From: Streptomyces huasconensis
GTDB lineage: Bacteria > Actinomycetota > Actinomycetes > Streptomycetales > Streptomycetaceae
DNA: 50,606 nucleotides
Direction of reading: 5' to 3'
NCBI GenBank assembly: GCA_004010275.1
Contig: RBWT01000036.1
Coordinates: 1 to 50,606 of the forward strand
Below the pieces are notes generated by a model, which was not told where the DNA came from, did no database searches, and saw only the letters and a list, made by a program, of their open reading frames with translations. Below, piece by piece: positions 16,848-25,414 of the stretch (position 1 is the stretch's first letter; every line of letters starts with the position of its first letter). The position numbers and the translations under genes are program-made.

Positions 16848-18488
16848 ATGATCATTTCACCTGGAATCGGGGAAACACCCGAAAGCTGCGATCTCGTTCG
16901 AATTAAACCCGCCAATGTTCGAGGCATTGAGAGGCGATGCCCTCAACGGCTGGCGGCTCAGATACGCCCCGGCACACCCCGCCCTCGCCACTCGACCTCG
17001 ATCCGCCCCCTGGTCTCATGGGCACCGGGGCCTCTGCACGACGTACTGAACCTCATCGAGTTCGAACGGCTGGCTCCGGAAGACGCCTTGGCCACCTGGC
17101 GGTCCGCACCCGGGCGTCCCGTTCACCCCGCACTCGTCAGGTGGACCGAGCACGCCGTCCATGGATACCTCGCCGCAGCCGCGGCCCTGCCGGCTCCGCC
17201 CGGCTCTCCCCCTGATGCGCCTCTGGAGCCGGTGTCACGCCTATGGGCCCGACAGCGTGGGCCACTCAAGCCAGGGGCCCCGGACCTGTACGAGGAGATG
17301 GTGGACGACCGACGATATGCCGGACACGGGGTCCGTGAACTGCGCATCTTGCGTACCGACTCCGTGGAGAACCTGCCTCGGGACAATGTGGAGATCGCCA
17401 TGGCGGTGGGCGTCCTGGCAAGCGCGCGCCCGGTGCTGACCTCCCAGTGGGACAGGAAGCCGCTCCGGCTCGGGTCGTTCGAACCCGCGCGGCTGGTACG
17501 CCTCGTGGAAATCGGCTGCACCGACTCCTCCCACCGCGTGCTCTTCGAAGGCACTCCCACGGAGGCGTACGCACGCTACGACTCGGCCGTCGAGGCGCAT
17601 ATCGACAGAATGATCGCGGGTGACTCGTATCGCCCCGGCAAGGACTGCGGCAGGTGCGACGCCGTCGCCACCTGCCCCGCAATCCCGTCCGCGCCGGGCC
17701 TCCTCGGCATCAGCGGATCGGGGCTCCCGCGCCGCTCGTGGTCGATGACGACAGGGCGCGCCCACCGTCGCTGCCCGGCCCGCGCACACCTGGAATCCCT
17801 CTTCCTGCCGAAGGACGACTTGGCCGAGGACACGGAAGCGATCGTGCGCGGCAAAGCCGTACACGCGTGGATCGAGAGTCGGCACCGTCGTACACCGCAG
17901 CGGCCCTGCGAACCCGATGACGTGCCCGGCCCACCCGAGGCATGGCAGTACGAGGGGTGGTCATTGACCGGGCTGCAGGCCCGGCTCGGCATCCAGATGA
18001 TCGGCGACCACTCCCTCGTCTGCCCCCTGCGGGACCGGCCCGAGGACGTGGAAGTCCAGCCGGAACGGACGGTCGCCGTCTACGACCCTGATGCCGACAC
18101 CGTCGTCGTCGCCAAGACCGACCTGCTCTACCGCGTGGGCGAGCGGTGGACCCTGCGCGAGACGAAAACCAAGAGGGTTCCGGACGAAGGAGACCTGCTG
18201 GATCAGTTCCCTCAACTCGCGCTGGCCGTCCTGATCGCCCAAGCGGGAGCACTGCCGGGGAACGGGGACTGTGCAGTCGAGATGGAACGGCTGACCGCCA
18301 GCGGTCCCGTCGTGACCGGAATCGATACCGCCGCCGCGGATGTCGTCGCCCGGGCGAGAAGCGTCCTGGAACCATACGTAGCCCCCTGGCACGCCGACGT
18401 CCGGTATCCGGCCAAGGCGGGCAAGGCCTGCCAAGACTGCCCGTTCACGCGCTGGTGCCCCGACGCGGCCGAGAGGCAGGGCACGTGA
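16848..18488 (+). CDS. Cas4-like PD-(D/E)XK Fe-S nuclease, apparently a tandem duplication
   Basis: 546 residues, first gene of the pPIWI-RE operon, with GAGGAAAGAG before ATG 16848. The C-terminal half has the RecB/Cas4 pattern: RRCPARAHLES (Cys309), RGKAVHAW (His339), TDLLYR (Asp425), RETKTKR (Glu438, Lys440), a QLALAVLIAQ helix and CQDCPFTRWC near the end, i.e. one plus three cysteines for a 4Fe-4S cluster. The N-terminal half repeats the outer frame of this pattern, RRCPQRL (Cys31) and CGRCDAVATC (Cys267, 270, 276), but lacks a clear D..ExK centre, so it may be a structural, DNA-binding copy. Probable activity: single-strand DNA exonuclease or end trimming. The stop overlaps the next start by four bases (GTGA). 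It could serve pPIWI-RE guides or the divergent helicase; overlap favours the former. Confidence 0.8.
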   Translation: MIISPGIGETPESCDLVRIKPANVRGIERRCPQRLAAQIRPGTPRPRHSTSIRPLVSWAPGPLHDVLNLIEFERLAPEDALATWRSAPGRPVHPALVRWTEHAVHGYLAAAAALPAPPGSPPDAPLEPVSRLWARQRGPLKPGAPDLYEEMVDDRRYAGHGVRELRILRTDSVENLPRDNVEIAMAVGVLASARPVLTSQWDRKPLRLGSFEPARLVRLVEIGCTDSSHRVLFEGTPTEAYARYDSAVEAHIDRMIAGDSYRPGKDCGRCDAVATCPAIPSAPGLLGISGSGLPRRSWSMTTGRAHRRCPARAHLESLFLPKDDLAEDTEAIVRGKAVHAWIESRHRRTPQRPCEPDDVPGPPEAWQYEGWSLTGLQARLGIQMIGDHSLVCPLRDRPEDVEVQPERTVAVYDPDADTVVVAKTDLLYRVGERWTLRETKTKRVPDEGDLLDQFPQLALAVLIAQAGALPGNGDCAVEMERLTASGPVVTGIDTAAADVVARARSVLEPYVAPWHADVRYPAKAGKACQDCPFTRWCPDAAERQGT

Positions 18489-19645
18489 CCCACTGGCTGA
18501 CCGGGCCACGGGATGATCCGGCGGAGCGCGCCCACCGGGTGGTGGCCGCAGCCCTGCGAGCCGCCTACGCGTGGACCGTTCGGCGCCGGCAGAACGACGC
18601 CATGCGGGAGGTGGCGAGAATGACCGGCGTCGTCATGGAGGCGCATGGGCCCGGTCTCGGCCCGACGACGCCCCTGGACTTCATCGCCTCTCTACGACAG
18701 CGCCTCGGGCTGATGCCGGTGCTCACCATGAATGCGGACGAGGCGATCGCCCGAGTGGTGTTGCTCGACGGCGAGGACCGGCTCACAGCGGATGCGTACG
18801 ACCTGGCGTGCGAGTACGCACTGCCGGTGGGCGGACCGTCCTCGTCGGCATGGCTGCCCACCTGGACGAGAATGCGCTCCGACCGGATTCGTGACGAAAC
18901 CTTCAAGACGCTGATCGAGGGCAACGGCCAGGAGGGGTACACCGCTTCGCGCCGCTTTCTCATCGAGCACTCCGCCGGTTCCACCGCCGAACTACGGGAG
19001 CTGGTCAGCGAGACCGGAGTGAAGCTCCCCCCACGGGGATATACCGACATCCCGGCCGATCACCTCCATCGGTCGGCCGACGGCGCGACATGGTGGTGGC
19101 CGTGCCCCGTGTGCCACTGGCCGATGGCGGTGACCGGTACGACCGTACGCTGCCGGTACGTCCCCCATGCCAACGTCTACCGGCTGGCCGAGGCCAGGAC
19201 GCCCCGGTCCCGTCCAGCTCTGAGGAGAGTCGACGAAGGGCGACCGCGATCAGCCACGCCCGCGACCCGGCCGGGAGCCGGTTCCCGGTGTGTGGAGTAC
19301 GGCGTCTGGCGATTCGTCGTCGTTCCCGGGGCGAGCGAGCTCCGTATCAAGGAGCGCCTGGAGAAGCTCGGCGCAACCGTCGAACTCTGGCCCAAGCTCG
19401 ACCGGTACGACCTGCACGTCAGGGCAGGCGGCACAGAATTCAAGATCGACGTCAAGGAGTATCGCTCACCCCACCGGCTGATCGCCGACCTCCGGGCTAA
19501 GGCCCCCAGCGCCCGGGTCCTCCTCCCGCAGACGCACGAGTATCAATGGGAAACCCTGAGGGTCTCCCTGCCGTCCCTGCAGATCACTACCGAGACGAAG
19601 TTCCACGCCGAAGTACGACGAGCGCTGAGGACATCACCAGCATGA
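18485..19645 (+). CDS. pPIWI-RE-associated REase-fold nuclease with zinc ribbon (pPIWI_RE_Y-like)
   Basis: 386 residues. The N-terminal 190 are helical and unlike known domains. A zinc-ribbon-like segment follows (CPVCHWPM, Cys207/210, then Cys223). The C-terminal third is a restriction-endonuclease fold: strand GVWRFVVVPG, LRIKERLEKLGATVELWP, DRYDLHV (Asp309) and KIDVKEYRS (Asp322, Lys324), the last giving the D...DxK active site, then ARVLLPQTH. Such a nuclease is a regular partner in pPIWI-RE loci described by comparative genomics, where it is expected to cut DNA marked by the PIWI protein and helicase. GTG 18485 overlaps the previous stop; the gene's own stop overlaps the next ATG (ATGA at 19642). 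No sign of damage. Confidence 0.78.
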   Translation: MTHWLTGPRDDPAERAHRVVAAALRAAYAWTVRRRQNDAMREVARMTGVVMEAHGPGLGPTTPLDFIASLRQRLGLMPVLTMNADEAIARVVLLDGEDRLTADAYDLACEYALPVGGPSSSAWLPTWTRMRSDRIRDETFKTLIEGNGQEGYTASRRFLIEHSAGSTAELRELVSETGVKLPPRGYTDIPADHLHRSADGATWWWPCPVCHWPMAVTGTTVRCRYVPHANVYRLAEARTPRSRPALRRVDEGRPRSATPATRPGAGSRCVEYGVWRFVVVPGASELRIKERLEKLGATVELWPKLDRYDLHVRAGGTEFKIDVKEYRSPHRLIADLRAKAPSARVLLPQTHEYQWETLRVSLPSLQITTETKFHAEVRRALRTSPA

Positions 19646-22600
19646 CCGCACCCGGGACCGAAAGAGTGTTCCCCCGCATCATGGGCGCCGCGATCGGATT
19701 GGCCGCCAGCTTCTTTCCCATCGAGGACGGCGGCGGATTCCGACGCACGACTACCCGCGACGACGTGCTCTACGTGCTGGACGGCCACATCGCGGACTGG
19801 TCCGGCTGGCGTGACCTCTCCCACGCTGACGCACGCCGTTTCACCAAGTTGCTACGACGACGCCCCAACCAGATGGCGAACGCGGAAGCCGCGGGCCCCA
19901 TCCTCGACAGCCTGCTCAGCAGTGGCCAGATCCCCGGTTGCAGCGTGGCCGACGACGGCCAGGAGGAGAGCCGTGGGCAGATCTCCGTGGACCCCGGCAT
20001 GCCGCTCCCCGCCTATGTCGATGACTACCTGCGCCAGCTCGACGAACTGCACGCGGCGAAGAACCGTGTACTAGCACCCGCCCAGGCGGGTCCGCACATG
20101 ACCACGACCGGCGTCACCGGCCCGGACGGCCACCAGCAGACATTCATCGACCTTCACTACGAGATCCAGCCCCACCATCTCGACACCGGGCATCCGATTC
20201 CCATGGTCCGCGACGCCCCGGCCCTGGAGAACTGCTGGGTTCCCTTCAACGAGTTGAAGGAGATCGCCCAGCGCATCGACCGGGTCGAGCAGGAGTTCGG
20301 CCGAAGCGCCTACCGTGAGAAGGCGGTGGACCGCTTCGCTCAGCAAATCCGCTCTCGTGGCAATGAGAACGTCGAAGGGCTGGACCTGACGGCCGGCAAC
20401 CTCAACGAGCTCCTCGCCTACACCGGCTTCGGCAAGTCGGTCGTCCTCATCGAGACCTTCGCCTGCTGGGCCGCCCGTCGGCAGATCTCCGTGGCCTTCG
20501 TCCTGCCGACCAACGCCGACGTCGTACGGGCTGTCCACGGCATCGAAAGAGCCATGAAAACGTACGGCGTGGAGCCGAGCGTTGGTGTCGTGCCGCTCGT
20601 CTCGCCCCGGTCGCTGATCAAGGTGGCCGAGACCGCGGCCGCGCGTGCCACCGAGGACGGCCCCGACGCCGACTGGATCTGGAAGCGATTCGGCTACGGC
20701 TGCGCACTCGCCGCGCTGGCCGACTCCGACGAGGCCATCGACCGGTGGCAGCCGGGCAGTGAGCCATGCGCCAAGCTGCGGAGACCGCCCCGGGGCCGCC
20801 GGAAGATCACCACGGTCTCCTGCCCTTGGCGGACCTCCTGCGGACGCTATCGGGCCGTACGTCAGGCGTGCACCGCGGATGTCGTCGTCACCTCGCACGC
20901 GAACCTGCTGCTCGGAGTGGTTCAGGCACCCGTGGAGGACGGCTATGGCGGTGACGACCGTTTGACCGTGGAGGAGCTGCTGATGCGACGCTGTCAGATC
21001 GTCGTCATCGACGAGGTGGACAGCTTCCAGAGCACGGCGATCGACCATGCGGGCCGTCATCTCGTCCTTGATCACGCGGGTCGCACCAACACCCCCCTGC
21101 GCAAATTCGATCAGGACTTCGCGGCGACATCAGGACGACTCAGGGACGAAGTCGATGCCAGTGTCCGCGACGCCTACCTGACCCTCCGCTACCTGTCCGA
21201 GAACTACGTCAGCCACCTGACCTACGAGCGTCTCGGTGCCGCGGCCCCCGCCAAAGGACGGCGCCCACGCGGACCGGGGCGCTACTGGATGGTGCCCCGG
21301 CGGTGGGACAACTGGCTGACCGCCCGGCTTTTCGGGCTCGACACCGAGGAGGTCGACGCCAAACAACTGGAGATGTTCCGCTCGCTCTTCCTCGACGAAA
21401 TGCCACCCCACGACGACGAACCCAAATCTTTCGGAGCCGCACGGCAGCACCTCGCGTCGGTGGTCACCGGAGGGTCCGGAGGGCTGTCCCTGCCCAGAGC
21501 ACGGGACGCCCTGGACCAACTCGTCAAGGACCTGCCCGAGGAGCACCGGGCCCGGGTCGTCAACCGGATTCTCCGCCGGGCCATTCTGGAACGCATCCGC
21601 ATATTCCTGCACCAGCTGATGGCGAACAATGCCCAACTGGTCGACATCGGCGTCGAATCCGCTCAAGACATCGCGGATGCCCTGGGTACGTACGGGCGTT
21701 GGCGCATCACACCGACCGGCCCCTTGGGAAGGCTCGTCTTCGCCTTCACCGAGTACTACGACGACACCGGCGGGCAGGCGGCACGTCTGTCGACGGCAGC
21801 CTTCGGCGGTGACCCACACACCTACACCGTGGGCCTCGGCGACACCACGGCCCTGGGCCACGCCGGAGTCCGCCGCATCGTCCTCGGAATGTCGGCCACC
21901 TCCTACTTTCCGTACGCGCCGCACCACCACATCCACACCACCCCGAAATGGTGGGTGGCGGACGAGCAGAAGGACGCCGTGCGCGTCCTGGCGGCACGAA
22001 TCGACGACGACGAGGGCCGACCACGCCGGATCTCCGGTCTGGAGGGAACCGACCGTGCCATGGCGACCCAGCACATCGCCACGGCGTTGTGGGGCACATA
22101 CCTACGGCCCGAACTGGAACGGCTCGCAACCGAGAAGCAGGGGCGCGCCCGGGTACTTCTCGCCACGACGTCCTACGAGGCAGCGCGGCACGTCGCGGAA
22201 GGCCTGTTCACAGCTGGCGTCGACTCCACGCGCATCTGCCTGGCGGTGAGGCCGGGTTCCTATGCGGACGACCAGGAAGCAGCCGTGGACGTCGGCCGAT
22301 GGCGGGAACTACCGTCCGACCGGTTGGAGGGATTCCCCGCTGTCGAGGGGGCCGACATCCTGATCGCTCCCCTGGCCAGGGTGCAACGGGGGGTGAACAT
22401 CATCGGGGAGGGTGACAAGTCCGCCCTGGGGTCGGTGTGGCTGATCGTCCGGCCGATCCCTCTGATCGACGAGCCCTCGGAACTCGTCGCGCACATCCAG
22501 GCACGAGCACTGAGCAAGCACCGCGGCCCATCCAGTGACCCCCAGGCTTTGCTGGCCCAACGCCGCAAGGTGGCCGGCCAGTACCTCGACGAGATCATCC

Positions 22601-22908
22601 GCCGCCCTCCCTACTTTCAGGCCCAGCCTCTCGACGTCAAACTGGGCGTGGTGGCCGAGATCATCAATGGAGCCGTACAGCTCATCGGCCGTGCACGGCG
22701 TGGCGGCACCGACGCGACGCTGCATCTGGTGGACGGGGCCATGCTCGACCCCGAGGGCGGTACCGACCTGGCGACCCTGATCCTCAAATTGAGGGACAGG
22801 TGGCACGCCGAGGGCGTCCTGCCCGCGATGCAGCAGTACTACGGCACCACTCTCGAGGCCTTCCTGAAATACGCGGAACACCCCAACGACGGAGTCGCCC
22901 AGTGTTGA
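19642..22908 (+). CDS. DinG/XPD-like Fe-S helicase of the pPIWI-RE system (pPIWI_RE_Z-like)
   Basis: 1088 residues. Walker A is YTGFGKSVVL (about 260-269), Walker B VVIDEVDSF (about 454-462). Between them lie Cys354, 376, 394, 400 and 410, with CPWRTSC and RAVRQAC spacing like the Fe-S domain of DinG/XPD helicases. VTSHANLLL matches the post-cluster motif of that family. The second RecA domain has RRIVLGMSATSYFPYAPHHH and the last motif AREQ-like LARVQRGVNIIGEG, WLIVRPIPL. The first 200 residues are specific to this group. Expected role: 5'-3' unwinding of DNA or R-loops so the PIWI protein and nucleases can act. Coupled by ATGA to the gene before; its stop is 7 bp inside the next gene. About 320 residues longer than a plain DinG. 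Confidence 0.85.
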   Translation: MTAPGTERVFPRIMGAAIGLAASFFPIEDGGGFRRTTTRDDVLYVLDGHIADWSGWRDLSHADARRFTKLLRRRPNQMANAEAAGPILDSLLSSGQIPGCSVADDGQEESRGQISVDPGMPLPAYVDDYLRQLDELHAAKNRVLAPAQAGPHMTTTGVTGPDGHQQTFIDLHYEIQPHHLDTGHPIPMVRDAPALENCWVPFNELKEIAQRIDRVEQEFGRSAYREKAVDRFAQQIRSRGNENVEGLDLTAGNLNELLAYTGFGKSVVLIETFACWAARRQISVAFVLPTNADVVRAVHGIERAMKTYGVEPSVGVVPLVSPRSLIKVAETAAARATEDGPDADWIWKRFGYGCALAALADSDEAIDRWQPGSEPCAKLRRPPRGRRKITTVSCPWRTSCGRYRAVRQACTADVVVTSHANLLLGVVQAPVEDGYGGDDRLTVEELLMRRCQIVVIDEVDSFQSTAIDHAGRHLVLDHAGRTNTPLRKFDQDFAATSGRLRDEVDASVRDAYLTLRYLSENYVSHLTYERLGAAAPAKGRRPRGPGRYWMVPRRWDNWLTARLFGLDTEEVDAKQLEMFRSLFLDEMPPHDDEPKSFGAARQHLASVVTGGSGGLSLPRARDALDQLVKDLPEEHRARVVNRILRRAILERIRIFLHQLMANNAQLVDIGVESAQDIADALGTYGRWRITPTGPLGRLVFAFTEYYDDTGGQAARLSTAAFGGDPHTYTVGLGDTTALGHAGVRRIVLGMSATSYFPYAPHHHIHTTPKWWVADEQKDAVRVLAARIDDDEGRPRRISGLEGTDRAMATQHIATALWGTYLRPELERLATEKQGRARVLLATTSYEAARHVAEGLFTAGVDSTRICLAVRPGSYADDQEAAVDVGRWRELPSDRLEGFPAVEGADILIAPLARVQRGVNIIGEGDKSALGSVWLIVRPIPLIDEPSELVAHIQARALSKHRGPSSDPQALLAQRRKVAGQYLDEIIRRPPYFQAQPLDVKLGVVAEIINGAVQLIGRARRGGTDATLHLVDGAMLDPEGGTDLATLILKLRDRWHAEGVLPAMQQYYGTTLEAFLKYAEHPNDGVAQC

Positions 22909-25397
22909 TCACCCTCGCCTACCGCGTGCCACGGCAGGACATGGACTCCCTGCTGGGCTCCATCACCGCCTATCCCCTCACTGCGGACTTCGAGGAAGCA
23001 TGGACGGACCTGCCCAAGCGGGAGAACCAACGGCAGCCGCGCTACTCCGCCCTGGCCACCGGGCTGGTTGCCGCCACCGGGCAACCCGTCAAGTTGTTCG
23101 GAGAACGCGATCTCGCGGAGGAGGAGCAGTCTGCGGGCAGCCGCATGTTGCTCCTCACCAGCGACGCCGCTCTTGACGACCGGCTGCGGGTCGCTGTGCG
23201 GGCATGGGAAAGGCATATCCGGGACGGAAAGAAGCCCTCTCTCCTCCCCGGACTGCTGCCGGCCCCTGAGAAAGCGCGCTCCTTTGCCGACTTCGTGCGA
23301 TTCCGCCCAGGCCGGGTTCCGGTCATGCCCGGGTGGGTGTTCCGTACGGCGGAGTGGCAGGTGATGCGGCAACTGGCTGCAGTGCCACTGCGCATCGACG
23401 ACCGAGCGCCCGTCCATCTGTCCATGGACACCAACGGGTCCCTCCTCGCCTGGGAGCCCGGCGATCTCCTCGCCAACCGTGCCGGAACGGCTTTCAGCAT
23501 GCACAAGGTGACCGCACGGCTGACCACCCGGGTCGGAGTCGAGGACCCCGTCCTCTGCTTCGACGCCCAGCTTTCCAGGATCTCGCCTCAAGGGGACTGG
23601 GCGAAGAACGTGTGGATCGAGCGGAACGAGGACGACTCTCCCATCCTCAAGCTCCCGCTGCGGCGCCGCCTGGACAGAGAGACCGGCAAGTGGCGCAGCC
23701 ATCTCGATCCCGCCATCGCGAAGATCATCGAGGCCTGTCAGTTGTCAGCTCTGGACATTCCGGATGAGCTACCACGCATTCCGGGGGCGATCAGGCCTCA
23801 GATGGCAAGCACTCGGTTCCACGCGCTGGGAAGTGGCCCCGGCCCCAGATTCATGCTTCGACTGCACGAGCACATCATGTCCGCTCTGCCCCTGCTCGTA
23901 CCTCTGCCCTACGAGGTGGACAAGAGGATCAGGCTCGCGCCTCGTGTAACGAGCTATCTGCCCGACGGCCTCCCTGTCTCGGCGGTTGGACCGAGCGGAT
24001 TCCGAAAGGTCACTCTGGCCTGCGTCTACGCCACGTCTGCAGGACGCGACCGTATGCTGGCCGAACTCGAGGAGCTGGCCGGCCAGCCTGTGAAGCCGAC
24101 GTCCGAAAAACAGCCGACCCGCGTCAACTCCCGCATGGACGTGGTCACCCGCCACTGCCCGGACCTACTCGCCCACGACACCGTGAATCGCGCTGCCTGT
24201 CTCAGGTCGCTGAACCTTGCGTCCGGTGACGACCACTTGGTCGCAGCCTGGCTGGAGACCGAGTACCACCCTGACGTACCGCGTCCCGAGATCGATGCCA
24301 AACCGCATCTGAGGCGTCTGCTGGGGCACTTGGGGGTGCCGACCCAGTTCCTTGCCACCGAGCCCACCGTCCTCCCGCCCAAGACCAACCCGCCCAGTAC
24401 CGAAACCAAGAAGCACTCCGCCCGGGCCGCCCTGCGCGACCTGCTTCGGGCCGCGGGGGTCCTGGACAACCGGCTGCTGGACTCCGTGATCGCGGGCGGG
24501 CGACCCCACGGGCTTGCCAGGAAGGCACTGCTGGTCGGCATCCATGCCCGCAGACAGCAGACGGGAACGGAAGGCAAACCCCTGGTTCTCACCATGGTGG
24601 CGCTTTACGTCGACCCCGACGACCTGGCGAGCTGCCAAGTGCTGGTCCATAGCGACCGGAGGCAGGCATGGGTGCGTAGTGCCGAGGGTGTGGCGGACTT
24701 TCACTCCGGTGCCATCGGAACCACCCGCTTCGGCCGTACAGGAGAGAAAACGCAGCTGACGCGGGATGTGGTCGAGGCCAGACTCGGCGAACTTCTCGCC
24801 ATACCCCCTGACGGCACCCCCATGGTGATTTTCGTGGACACCCAGGAGACCCGAACCATCTGGCCGGGACTGCAGAACGCACGGCTGAATGCCGGCCCGC
24901 TCCCCGGGGACAAGGTGCGTGGAGGCGGCGCCGACATCGCGGTCGTCCGCCTGAACACCGAACTCAGTGAGATCGGGCGCCCTGTCACCCGACAGGAAAA
25001 GGCGAACATGCCGAGCGACCCGGCCAAGCCCGCTGCACCGGACCGCAAGGTGTACCGGCTCCCGGACTCCGACGGGCGCTGCTGGCTCTTCGCCGGCCGA
25101 TCCGCGTCGATCAAGGCCAAGGGCGGAGACCGGGGTGCCTTCTACACCCGATGGACCTTACCCGACGGGCTCACCTCCCAACTCGCCGTCCCGTGGCACT
25201 CGTACACGGGAAAGGAGATCGTGGTGGTGAGCCCTGGGTCATGGGCTCCGGAGCAACTGGCAGGTCTGACGGCAAGCCTCTGCGAACAGGCCATCTCCTG
25301 GGACGACCGGACGCAGATGCCCGTACCGCTCCATCTGGCGACCGTCATCGACTACGACCACCCCGACTACCGGGTATCGGGGGACGAAGATGCCTGA
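22902..25397 (+). CDS. pPIWI-RE family Argonaute-like protein
   Basis: 831 residues, from GTG 22902 with GGAG seven bases upstream, inside the end of the helicase gene. The N-terminus (LITLAYRVP, then FVRFRPGRVPVMPGW) matches the DUF3962-type N-terminal region of pPIWI-RE proteins, the middle (LPYEVDKRIRLAPRV) would be the MID-like part, and the C-terminal third a RNase H fold: PLVLTMVALYVDPDD, AIGTTRFGRTG, then MVIFVDTQETRTIWPGLQN (about residues 641-659), a hallmark segment of this family, and DIAVVRLNTELSEIG. Prokaryotic PIWI-RE proteins are guide-binding Argonaute relatives predicted to act on invading DNA or RNA-DNA hybrids. I have not assigned the RNase H catalytic acids one by one. As last gene of the operon it ends 17 bp before the convergent SEFIR gene, without a terminator between. 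Confidence 0.83.
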   Translation: MLITLAYRVPRQDMDSLLGSITAYPLTADFEEAWTDLPKRENQRQPRYSALATGLVAATGQPVKLFGERDLAEEEQSAGSRMLLLTSDAALDDRLRVAVRAWERHIRDGKKPSLLPGLLPAPEKARSFADFVRFRPGRVPVMPGWVFRTAEWQVMRQLAAVPLRIDDRAPVHLSMDTNGSLLAWEPGDLLANRAGTAFSMHKVTARLTTRVGVEDPVLCFDAQLSRISPQGDWAKNVWIERNEDDSPILKLPLRRRLDRETGKWRSHLDPAIAKIIEACQLSALDIPDELPRIPGAIRPQMASTRFHALGSGPGPRFMLRLHEHIMSALPLLVPLPYEVDKRIRLAPRVTSYLPDGLPVSAVGPSGFRKVTLACVYATSAGRDRMLAELEELAGQPVKPTSEKQPTRVNSRMDVVTRHCPDLLAHDTVNRAACLRSLNLASGDDHLVAAWLETEYHPDVPRPEIDAKPHLRRLLGHLGVPTQFLATEPTVLPPKTNPPSTETKKHSARAALRDLLRAAGVLDNRLLDSVIAGGRPHGLARKALLVGIHARRQQTGTEGKPLVLTMVALYVDPDDLASCQVLVHSDRRQAWVRSAEGVADFHSGAIGTTRFGRTGEKTQLTRDVVEARLGELLAIPPDGTPMVIFVDTQETRTIWPGLQNARLNAGPLPGDKVRGGGADIAVVRLNTELSEIGRPVTRQEKANMPSDPAKPAAPDRKVYRLPDSDGRCWLFAGRSASIKAKGGDRGAFYTRWTLPDGLTSQLAVPWHSYTGKEIVVVSPGSWAPEQLAGLTASLCEQAISWDDRTQMPVPLHLATVIDYDHPDYRVSGDEDA

Positions 25398-25414
25398 GGG
25401 CTCGGTACCGCCGG

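Noticed and set aside
13009..16851. Very long plus-strand open frame (about 1280 codons)
   Set aside because: Beyond about 13400 it is the antisense of the caspase-helicase gene; its product is low-complexity and the minus strand has all catalytic motifs and a strong ribosome site. Only the first part (from 13030) may be real.
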